From positions 482,501 through 546,500 of the forward strand of contig JACVVK020000088.1 of NCBI GenBank assembly GCA_018292915.2: 64,000 nucleotides of DNA, written 5' to 3'. The stretch's first letter is position 1; each line of letters opens with the position of its first letter. Below the pieces are notes generated by a model. The model was not told the origin of the DNA, made no database searches, and saw only the letters and a list, made by a program, of their open reading frames with translations. A program made the position numbers and the translations under genes. Shown piece by piece: positions 55,856 to 64,000 of the stretch. The DNA comes from Batillaria attramentaria. Taxonomy: Eukaryota > Mollusca > Gastropoda > Batillariidae.

Positions 55856-58800
55856 AGGTCGAAGGGTAGAGGTCAGACGAATGTGGACCACCTCTCCAAG
55901 AGGCTAAACGGGTTTGCGTAGGGTTAACAGCCCTACCTGTAAAAAACATAACGTTACAGAAGCATCGACAGCAACAAACCAAAACATTCACCTGGGCAAG
56001 GAAGGGTCTCCATCCCGGAGACCTATGACGCATTGCAGTGAAAGCCGAAAGGAAGCTGCAAGGCCGACCCCCCTTCTAACACCCAGGACAACGACGAGAG
56101 TAGCCACATGGAACATCAGGACTATGTATGAAGTAGGAAGGACCACACAAGTAGCAAGAGAGATGAAGAACTACAAGATAGGAGTACTGGGACTGAGTGA
56201 GACAAGGTGGCTACAGACAGGACAGCTGAGATTTTCATCGGGAGAGCAATTGCTGTACTCGGGACACACAGAGGATGGAGCCCCCCACACTGAGGGCGTG
56301 GCCCTGATGCTGGCACCGGAGGCACAGCGGGCACTCATCGGCTGGGAACCTGTCAACTCCCGCATCATCACAGCCAAATTCATCACCAAGAAGAAAGACA
56401 TCAAGCTAAACATCATCCAGTGCTACGCTCCCACCAATGATGCGGAAGAGGAGAAAAAAGATGACTTCTACCAACAACTGCAGACAGTGATAGATAGAGG
56501 AGGAGCCAAGGACATGACCATACTTATGGGAGACTTCAACGCCAAGATTGGATCAGACAACACAGGCTATGAGAACACCATGGGAACACACGGACTGGGA
56601 CAGATGAACGAAAATGGCGAGCGCTTTGCAGACTTTTGTGCCCTGAACCAGCTAGTGATAGGAGGCAGCATCTTCCCACACAAGCGCATCCACAAGGCCA
56701 CATGGAGATCGCCGGACCATGTCACGGAGAACCAGATTGATCACATCTGCATCAGCCGGAAGTTCAGGAGATCGTGGCGAGATGTGCGCGTGATGAGGGG
56801 TGCCGATGTATCATCAGACCACCACCTTCTTGCAACAACACTGAGACTTCGGCTTAAGAGACACACCAACGCCAACAACACACGGACCAGGTACAACGTT
56901 GGCCTACTCAGGAACACAGAGACACAAGCAGCATTCCGGATCAGCCTTTCCAACAGGTTCCAGCCACTGCAAGACCTGATAGAAGACAGTGGAATGGATA
57001 TCGAAACACAGTGGGAACACAGCAAGAAACTCTGGCACGACACATGCGAAGAGGTCCTTGGCAAGAGAAAGACCCAACACAAGGAATGGATCTCTGCTGA
57101 TACCATCCAGAAGCTGGAAGTTAGGAAAAAGAAGAAAACTGCACTGAACACGAGCCGAACAAGAAGAGCTAAGGCAAAGGCACAGGAAGAATACACAGCA
57201 GCTGACAGAGAAGTGAAGAGGAGCACCAGAAAGGACAAGAGGGACTACATCGACGACCTGGCCAATCAAGCAGAGGAAGCAGCTGGACAAGGGAACCTAA
57301 AAGACCTGTACCAGGTGACCAAGAAGCTCGCGGGCAAATTTCAGCAGACAGACAAACCAGTGAAGGACAAGAACGGGCACCCACTGACAACAACTGAGGA
57401 ACAGCTGAAGCGATGGGCAGAACACTTCAGGGAGCTGTTAAATCGCCCCATCCCTGAAACACCACCAGACATCCCGCCAGCTGAGACAGAACTACCCATC
57501 AACTGCGACAAGCCCTCTAAGGCGGAGATCAGGAAAGCCATCATGACACTGAGAAATGGGAAAGCTGCAGGGCCGGACGAGATACCAGCAGAAGCCATCA
57601 AAGCAGACACAGAGACAGCCGTCAACATGCTGCACAGCCTATTCAGCAAGATCTGGGAGAAGGAAGAGGTGCCAGCCCAGTGGAAAGAAGGGATCGTCAT
57701 CAAGCTGCCAAAGAAAGGGGACCTCAGGGACTGCAGCAACTACCGAGGGATCATGCTCCTGTCAGTGCCAGGCAAGGTTCTCAACAGAATTCTACTGGAG
57801 AGGATGAGGGAGGCAGTCGACCCTATGCTCCGAGACCAGCAGGCGGGCTTTCGCAGGAACAGGTCCTGCGCTGACCAGATCGCCAGCCTACGCATCATCG
57901 TTGAGCAGTCACTGGAGTGGAACTCCCCCCTCTACATCAACTTCATAGACTATGAGAAGGCCTTCGACAGTGTAGACAGAGAGGCGCTGTGGAAGCTGCT
58001 AAGGCACTATGGAGTTCCCGGGAAGATCATCTCCCTGATCCAGTGCACCTACAAAGACATGAGCTGCAGGATTGCCCATGCCGGCCAGTTGTCAGAAAGC
58101 TTCGAGGTGAAGACCGGAGTCCGCCAGGGATGCCTGTTGTCCCCGTTCCTTTTCCTCCTGGTCATCGACTGGATCATGAAGACCACCACAACAGGCAGGA
58201 AAAACGGGATACAGTGGACACTCTGGGCGCAGCTGGATGACCTCGACTTTGCGGACGACCTGGCGCTCCTGTCTCACAGCCACAGCCAGATGCAGGACAA
58301 GACTACATGCCTGGAAGCCACATCAGCCGGAACAGGGCTCAAGATCAACAGGAAGAAAACCGAGCTGATGAAGATCAACACCACTGCCAACACACCAGTC
58401 ACAGTCGGTGGAGAGTCCATCAGGGAGGTAGAGTCCTTTGTCTACCTGGGGAGTGTGGTTGATGGACAGGGAGGCACAGACCGAGACGTCACAGCCAGAA
58501 TCGGCAAGGCAAGAGCAGCAATGGTCATGCTGAAGAACATCTGGGCATCCAAAGTTGTCAGCATAAGAACCAAACTTCGCATCTTCAACTCCAACGTGAA
58601 GTCAGTTCTGCTCTACGGATGCGAAACATGGAGGACAACGAAGACGATGCAGCAGAAGATCCAGACATTTCTCAACACCTGTCTGAGGCGCATCTTCAAC
58701 ATCCGATGGCCAGAGAAGATCCGGAACGAAGAGCTGTGGGAGCGAGCAGGGCAGGAACCAGCGGCCAAGCAGATCCTGCGGAGGAAGTGGGGCTGGATTG

Positions 58801-59042
58801 GACACACCCTCAGGAAGCCAGCATCCAGCACCACACGCCAAGCCCTGACATGGAACCCACAGGGGAAAAGGAAGAGAGGCCGGCCTCGCAACAGCTGGAG
58901 GCGGGACACTGAGGCAGAGTTATATAAGCAGGGGACCAACTGGACTGGAGTGGCAAGAATAGCCCAGAACAGAGTGCGATGGCGAAGGGTTGTCGATGGC
59001 CTATGCTCCACGTGGAGCCAGGGGCCTAAGTAATGTAAGTAA
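55747..59042 (+). mobile_element. Intact RTE-like non-LTR retrotransposon with 11-bp target duplication
   Basis: Target duplication TATATCCACAG at 55736-55746 and 59043-59053. About 280 bp of 5' leader including the candidate ribozyme, one long ORF and a very short 3' end, GTAATGTAAGTAA, right after the stop. One ORF with APE endonuclease and RT, no RNase H, and a short repeat tail are RTE-group traits. It is complete and appears uninterrupted, so it is probably recent. Confidence 0.92.
56025..59033 (+). CDS. RTE-like endonuclease-reverse transcriptase, 1002 aa
   Basis: An open frame extends upstream of 56025, but the first in-frame ATG is 56025, chosen here. Residues about 25-260 form an APE-type endonuclease: Thr-Trp-Asn-Ile-Arg, Leu-Ser-Glu-Thr-Arg-Trp, Gln-Cys-Tyr-Ala-Pro-Thr-Asn, Met-Gly-Asp-Phe-Asn-Ala-Lys, Asp-His-Ile-Cys-Ile and Ser-Asp-His-His-Leu. 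The reverse transcriptase covers about 490-780: Lys-Ala-Ala-Gly-Pro-Asp, Asn-Tyr-Arg-Gly-Ile, Asp-Tyr-Glu-Lys-Ala-Phe-Asp-Ser-Val, Gly-Val-Arg-Gln-Gly-Cys-Leu-Leu-Ser-Pro and Phe-Ala-Asp-Asp-Leu-Ala. No stop or frameshift interrupts any motif. It would nick target DNA and prime reverse transcription of its own RNA. Lies in intron 16 in the host gene's sense direction. Confidence 0.95.
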   Translation: MTHCSESRKEAARPTPLLTPRTTTRVATWNIRTMYEVGRTTQVAREMKNYKIGVLGLSETRWLQTGQLRFSSGEQLLYSGHTEDGAPHTEGVALMLAPEAQRALIGWEPVNSRIITAKFITKKKDIKLNIIQCYAPTNDAEEEKKDDFYQQLQTVIDRGGAKDMTILMGDFNAKIGSDNTGYENTMGTHGLGQMNENGERFADFCALNQLVIGGSIFPHKRIHKATWRSPDHVTENQIDHICISRKFRRSWRDVRVMRGADVSSDHHLLATTLRLRLKRHTNANNTRTRYNVGLLRNTETQAAFRISLSNRFQPLQDLIEDSGMDIETQWEHSKKLWHDTCEEVLGKRKTQHKEWISADTIQKLEVRKKKKTALNTSRTRRAKAKAQEEYTAADREVKRSTRKDKRDYIDDLANQAEEAAGQGNLKDLYQVTKKLAGKFQQTDKPVKDKNGHPLTTTEEQLKRWAEHFRELLNRPIPETPPDIPPAETELPINCDKPSKAEIRKAIMTLRNGKAAGPDEIPAEAIKADTETAVNMLHSLFSKIWEKEEVPAQWKEGIVIKLPKKGDLRDCSNYRGIMLLSVPGKVLNRILLERMREAVDPMLRDQQAGFRRNRSCADQIASLRIIVEQSLEWNSPLYINFIDYEKAFDSVDREALWKLLRHYGVPGKIISLIQCTYKDMSCRIAHAGQLSESFEVKTGVRQGCLLSPFLFLLVIDWIMKTTTTGRKNGIQWTLWAQLDDLDFADDLALLSHSHSQMQDKTTCLEATSAGTGLKINRKKTELMKINTTANTPVTVGGESIREVESFVYLGSVVDGQGGTDRDVTARIGKARAAMVMLKNIWASKVVSIRTKLRIFNSNVKSVLLYGCETWRTTKTMQQKIQTFLNTCLRRIFNIRWPEKIRNEELWERAGQEPAAKQILRRKWGWIGHTLRKPASSTTRQALTWNPQGKRKRGRPRNSWRRDTEAELYKQGTNWTGVARIAQNRVRWRRVVDGLCSTWSQGPK

Positions 59043-59053
59043 TATATCCACAG

Positions 59054-60908
59054 GCACACGCACATCCACACACACTCCTTAATTACCCACCCCCCGTCCC
59101 CCTAGCGACTACCCAATCGCCCTTCCCCAAGCCCCAACTGACCAACCCGCCCCAACCCTCACGAAGAAGAACAGCTTAATAACAATGAACTACACTCTAA
59201 CACTAGCACATCCACGAGATGCCACACACAGTGCGGGGTAAGGTTATAGGGACGAACCGCCACTGACGCTATAACCGGAAGAAAGGGTAAGGATCGTTAC
59301 TGCCCTGGCAAGCACTAGCGGTCTTCACGCTGTCCTGGAGACCAACTTGCAACACGTTTCCCCGATGCCAAAGCGGCCTCCGAGGGGACACAGTTGACAC
59401 GTGAACCAGGTCGTCTCCTCCTGGCGGGACCGGTGAACGATGTCCAACGGTGGTCGGCCAGACCCAGGGACTGTAGGCTTGTCACGTGGATCAAGTCCTT
59501 TCCAGCTGGCGGGGTCACTCCCACGTCCAGTAGCACTCCGCGTCTTCCGCCAGTCCGTAGAGGCGGAATAGAAAAAAAGCAGAAAAGAAGGCCTAGGATG
59601 GCCAGCTCAGATGGCAGTAAAATTCACTCAAGTTCCACCCCTTCCGTTACGTCACGTTTTAGCCCGTCGCATAACCTTTTCCCCGGAAACCAGAACGCTC
59701 GGTACATAAACCGGTTGAACAGACTAATCTAGTGGATAATACAAGCAGCAGTAACTAATGCAGATAAGTTCATTTAGTTAATACAAATAACATGTTAACT
59801 ACCCGAACCACCATCGGACGTTATCCCTCCCCCCCCCCCCCCCATAACATTAACACACAACAAACAACAACAACACGAATAACGAGGGGACAGAACTGTT
59901 GCACAGGCACACTGCATCAGACGCGAGTACGGGCTCGGCTCACGCAACGGCAAGGCCCTAGCAAGGCCGACCGGCCCGGTCAGAGAGCTTAACGAGTTCA
60001 AAATACAAAATACGTATCCTACCGATACTAACACAACTTACCTCAACCAGACCCTTGCAAAGGACGACAATATGTCAAACCCGGGGATAGCTACGCCCCA
60101 ACAACCGGCCAAACGAATGACCCGGTCTACGCCAATGGACTGCAAAAACATGACCTGCACTGCCAACCGCAGAGAGCAGAAATGTAATGCTCAGCGCCTG
60201 AACTCTCGTAGCTCGTGACCAACGGCTAAACACAGTTCACCACGTCACAGTGGTGTGACACAAGGCACACTACTCACGCAGACACAAAAACAACAAGAGA
60301 CACTGCACGTGAAACGGTTTATTCCTGACTACTACAGGCATGCGTTCCCCATCCGACGACAACCCGTCCACAGGACCAAAATTCCATGCTGTACTCAGTC
60401 TGTTTTCGTGACAACGTCTCAGGTCCTTATGTACAGACACAGCATTCCAGCACATTCCGATCATCTAAAACAGAATAACCAATCAAAAATCAGAACGTGA
60501 ATCACCTTATTACTATTTTAAAACTAAAGAAGAATCTAGAATAATCAAGTACCTGCCCACCGAACCTAGGCGTGTTATCTAACGCCCTCGGATCGTATAA
60601 ACAAGTCAGAACGAAGCGTTTTGCACGAAATTTCCGAGCGACTCAGCTCTAGGTCCTAAGTGCATACGGCCGCCCGAGGCGAAAAGGCTACAGTCAAACA
60701 AGGTCACCACTTCTCGAATACTCGTGATAATAATAGAAACTTCTGGATCACGGGAAACAGATTTACATTACTAAAACAGAATATGACTTCTCTATCTCAT
60801 TTACAGAAAAAAACATTACAGCTGTCATCCTACAGCATACAAAACACAACACAAACAAAAAGGCACAGCCACGCTCGTAACACTCGCTCTCCCCCCCCCC
60901 CCTTCTCT

Positions 60909-60940
<32 letters not shown>

Positions 60941-60944
60941 TATG
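59054..60944. other. Intron 16 stretch without recognised genes
   Basis: C-rich sequence with several C runs (59827-59843, 60890-60940). A CTGACGCTATAACCGG word at 59261 resembles the 33215 cluster. No coding signal or shared repeat family recognised. Confidence 0.55.
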
Positions 60945-61190
60945 ACCTGCGTGAGACTGACGTCAAATGTTTAGTTCACGGAATTGACGTTTTCTGTCGC
61001 TCGCCTAAGATTCTGGATCCGCTATGGTGTAGCGATCTAGTGTCTTCGGTATGTCTTACAGATTTGAAAGAAGAAAAAGAAGAAAGAAAAAAACAAAAAC
61101 AAAAAAAAAACACCCAAAACCCACCGGCAACAATAGCAACAAAATAGCACGAAATTGGGAGAAACAACTTTATGGGATGGGGCCATTCCT
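60945..61190 (+). mobile_element. T-family fragment, copy 10 (right end)
   Basis: GAGACTGACGTCAAATG, then GATCTAGTGTCTTCGG, CCGGCAACAATAGCAAC and GGAGAAACAACTTTATGGG then GATGGGGCCATTCCTTCTTG, the diverged right terminus. Confidence 0.78.
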
Positions 61191-63142
61191 TCTTGTTATG
61201 TTGTTTCCATAGTAATGGAAACACCATCATAGGACGGGCTAAATTTTCCACGTTCATGGGCAAGCATCTGTGGTACAAACGCACGTCACTGCCGATCTCC
61301 CGCAGAGACGATTTTGCAAGTGTAACTCTGACAATGACGTAAGAAAACGTGCGTCATCGATGCTGACATGTACGGTCCACCGAACGCGCTTCTCCTCCTC
61401 AGTGAGTGCCGTCTGTGCGTATGTGTGTGCGTGTGTGTGTGAATTGTGTCCAGGCCCGTTTCTTCGAAAATACTCAACCGAATGGCTTCAAATTTGGGGT
61501 ATCCAAATATATCAAAATGTTACATTAGACGATTCAAGCATGTGATGATTGCTTAAGTGATTTGGGAGTTATCGCCCTTTTGAGACAAGTTGGTTGTCTT
61601 TCGTGTACAGGCGTAATATTTATTTAAATCACTCAATTTTTTGGCAGTAGATAGCTTGAATACGGACTCTGAACAGAGTCACTACTAGAAAATGGTCGCT
61701 CTTATAGTTTTCATGTAAACCGAGCCTGAGTTGACATTGCATGTGAACCCAGTTCAGATGCCTATTTCTCCGAAAATACTGAACCGATCGATTTCAAATT
61801 TGGGGTTTCTAAATGAATCAAGATTGTTGAATAGAAGGCCCGATCCAGGTACGATTGCACACATGATTTGCGAGTTATCGCCCTTTTCAGAAAAAGTGGC
61901 TTTCTGGCGTTTAAAGGCGTAATATTTACCTAAACCACTCCATTTTTTGGACATAGATAGCATGAATACGGACTCTCAACTAAGTGAATTTTGGAGGTTG
62001 TCACTTTTATACTTTTGGCGTAAGCCGTACCTGATGAAAGTGCTGGTGAACACACTTTAGATCTCAAAATCGCTCCTACTATACATAGATAATGAGCCTG
62101 GGGTGCCATAAAAAATATACCAAAAAAAAAATTAGAAAAATTCACTGCAGCCGTTATCGTCAGTTGACTCGAAAATTTGTACTCACAGCACATTTCCTCT
62201 ACAAGCCACACGCCTCACAAACATCGAAGAAGAGACGCACGCGCACTGACGTAAAGTAAGTGCGTCATGTTTGATTGACGTGATGCTGTTTTTTCTTGGG
62301 GGTGTCTCGCCACTTTCTTTCCGAATTCCTCTGTTTGGAGACGTGGTGTATTTTACTTCTACTATGTCGCCATCTTCGTGCAATCGCAGAGAAGACACGG
62401 GATATAACAGAATACAACTCCAATACTTTATAAACAGAATATGCACGGAGAACAAATTCATGAAAGAAGAAGAACCCAGAACGCTGTGCAGGGCTGCTTA
62501 CGTACTGAACAGGTCAGATCCATCGCAGAAAAGGCACGCGCGCACTGACGCAAAAGTCAGTATCAGCGTCATTTTTCCGACGTCATGTTTGATTGACGTG
62601 ATACTGGCATTTCTTGAGGATGTGTCGCCACTTTTTGGACGTTCTCTATGTGTAGACGGGGAAAGCGGGAGTTTCATTGATGTAGTGTGCTTTGTTTTTC
62701 CCACTGACTCTCACTCAATAGCATAGTAGAGTGAGAGAACACCACATAGGTCTCAATGGAGCACAAACGCGGCTCGCGCGAGTCTGTCTCGAGTGTGTGT
62801 GTGCGCGTGCGTGCGTGCGTGTGAGTGTGTGCGCGCGCGCGTGTGTATGTCTGACATAACACATAGTTAGAAAACGTTCGCCGCGCAGACTTGTCTGTTA
62901 AACATATTGGGTCGGTATTAATTCGATCTTTACACTGCGCACGCAGCAGCAACACTTCAATTTTCATGGGCCTGCTTTAATTGCAAGAACTGTATCAAAG
63001 TTATTACGCCAAATGTATTATGCGTCATCCCAGTGAGCAAAAACATCATAGATTTCAAAGAATACAACTTGACGTCGCTCTTCCAAAAACAAGATTGGTG
63101 TGACAGCCCGGTCAGTTGTTTCCATTCAGAGAGAGAGAGAGT

Positions 63143-63309
63143 GTTTGGGTGTTTGGGAGTTTAACGTCCTTTTCCACCACATAGGGTGATATCAAAGACG
63201 GGGCAACGATGAAAAAGCCAGCACAATATTTGGCCCCAGCCGGGATTCGAACTCACGACCCGAGCATTGGAAGTCCAACGCTCTACCGTTCGGCCACCCC
63301 GGCTCCCCG
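63143..63309 (-). mobile_element. tRNA-derived SINE, copy 6
   Basis: Inverted copy: GTGATATCAAAGACGGGGCA, TTTGGCCCCAGCCGGGATTC, GAACTCACGACCCGAGCATT, CTCTACCGTTCGGCCACCCC. Flanked on both sides by GA repeats, which may be its target duplication. Confidence 0.9.
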
Positions 63310-63331
63310 AGAGAGAGAGAGAGAGAGAGAG

Positions 63332-63404
<73 letters not shown>
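63310..63404. repeat. (GA)n(GT)n compound microsatellite
   Basis: About 13 GA then about 37 GT units, following the SINE. Confidence 0.95.
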
Positions 63405-63406
<2 letters not shown>

Positions 63407-63495
63407 ATACATGGCATTACAAAAGAACGACCGTGACGATAGCAGGTGATCAAATGGAAACAACATATTGGGCTGGTGGCCATCTTGTTTTTCCT

Positions 63496-63913
63496 TATCA
63501 TTGGTACACAGGGTTGTGAAGCCGCCACCTCTGATGACAGGAAGAATCAGTTGCTGCTGGACTAATCAAAAGTCACAGACATAAGCAATCGACTGTCATG
63601 AGACCATGGGAAAAGCGGGATATACAAACACAACAAGCAAACAAACATGCTCACAAACAAGCAAACGATTAAACAAACAAGCAAATAAACAAAAAGGCAA
63701 TCAAGGTGCTTGTTTATTTTATCAATGTCACTATGCGAAAGAAAAAAAAAAGGCATGCCTGTCCTCTCTTAAATCAGTAACAGGTATTTGTGAGCCTGGT
63801 GACAACGGGTGTGTTTTGTTCAAAACAAAAAACTGTTCTGCAAAAATATGCAAATTTGCATGCTATGCGCAGATGGGTGTTTTACGCTGCAAATATCTGC
63901 TCAAATGTTGCAG
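63496..63913. other. Intron 16 end
   Basis: An A-rich stretch with repeated AAACAAGCAAA words (63630-63700). The pyrimidine tract before exon 17 is weak (TGCTCAAATGTTGCAG). Confidence 0.55.
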
Positions 63914-64000
63914 CTGCTGGATGGATCTGACTGCATTCTACTACGCCTTCGCGCTGCCTGTTGGCGTGATCGTGCTGTTTAATCTGGTCATGTTTGTTGT
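63914..64000 (+). CDS. aGPCR exon 17: ECL2 cysteine and TM5 (cut by window end)
   Basis: The acceptor AATGTTGCAG ends at 63913. The split codon with exon 16 gives Tyr-Cys-Trp-Met-Asp, the conserved ECL2 Cys-Trp whose cysteine pairs with the TM3 cysteine in exon 15. TM5 follows (Phe-Ala-Leu-Pro-Val-Gly-Val-Ile-Val-Leu-Phe-Asn-Leu-Val-Met-Phe), including the Pro and Asn usual for this helix. The exon is open at the right edge; TM6, TM7 and the C-terminal tail must lie downstream. Confidence 0.93.

Larger units (their letters stand above)
61195..63495. mobile_element. U-family element, copy 3, near full length
   Basis: The left end ATGTTGTTTCCATAGTAATG then GAAACACCATC, the right end ATGGAAACAACATATTGGGC then GGTGGCCATCTTG. 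The left 170 bp match the right end of copy 1 in inverse orientation. Two sub-blocks of about 330 bp inside are repeated (61450-61720 and 61745-62010, sharing TTTCAAATTTGGGGT and GAGTTATCGCCCTTTT), as are 62210-62370 and 62520-62680. It is noncoding and carries a nested SINE. Confidence 0.72.

Noticed and set aside
55914..56024. RTE-like ORF starting at 55914
   Set aside because: This start needs a TTG codon; the first in-frame ATG is 56025, upstream of all endonuclease motifs.
56741..57739. Long minus-strand frames inside the RTE-like element
   Set aside because: They are antisense to the intact endonuclease-RT frame and hold no motif.

Overview
The window is animal genomic DNA, most likely from a mollusc. 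The inference rests on small GT-AG exons in very large introns, a dense mix of SINEs, LINEs, Penelope-like, mariner, Tigger, Harbinger and foldback elements, many (CA)n tracts, and arrays resembling molluscan tandem-core elements. There are no bacterial-type genes, operons or CRISPR arrays.

One host gene runs through the whole window on the + strand and leaves it at both ends. Seventeen exons were assembled by splice signals, reading phase and domain content, and every junction keeps frame. The product is an adhesion G-protein-coupled receptor. In order it has the end of a C-type lectin domain (CTLD1) preceded by a long Ser/Thr-rich mucin-like segment, a complete second CTLD, an Ig-like domain split over two exons, an unassigned alpha/beta segment that may be SEA-like, a short Cys/Trp piece that may be a HormR domain, a GAIN domain with an intact GPS (His-Leu-Thr), and TM1 to TM5. 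TM6, TM7 and the tail lie beyond the right edge; the signal peptide and CTLD1 start lie beyond the left edge.

Layout: exons 1-3 at 1-6 kb; exons 4-7 at 15-18 kb; a 21.6 kb intron 7 packed with LINE remains, a Harbinger element with a nested MITE, a Tigger split by a mariner, a second mariner, several T-family elements and a perfect 248-bp-arm inverted repeat; exons 8-11 (HormR-like and GAIN) at 39.5-43 kb; exons 12-13 (GAIN end and GPS) at 47-48.5 kb; exons 14-16 (TM1 to TM4) at 52.5-54.5 kb; an intact RTE-like retrotransposon at 55.7-59 kb; and exon 17 (TM5) at the right edge.

The most notable points are the receptor architecture with a mucin-like insertion inside a CTLD; a candidate HDV-like ribozyme exactly at the 5' end of the intact RTE-like element; the perfect 504-bp foldback; 28-75 bp retroposed fragments with perfect target duplications; tandem-core elements made of palindromic nuclear-receptor-type half sites; and a transposon family that carries most of the perfect CRE sites in the window. 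All function statements are inferences from sequence patterns read by eye; no search was run.
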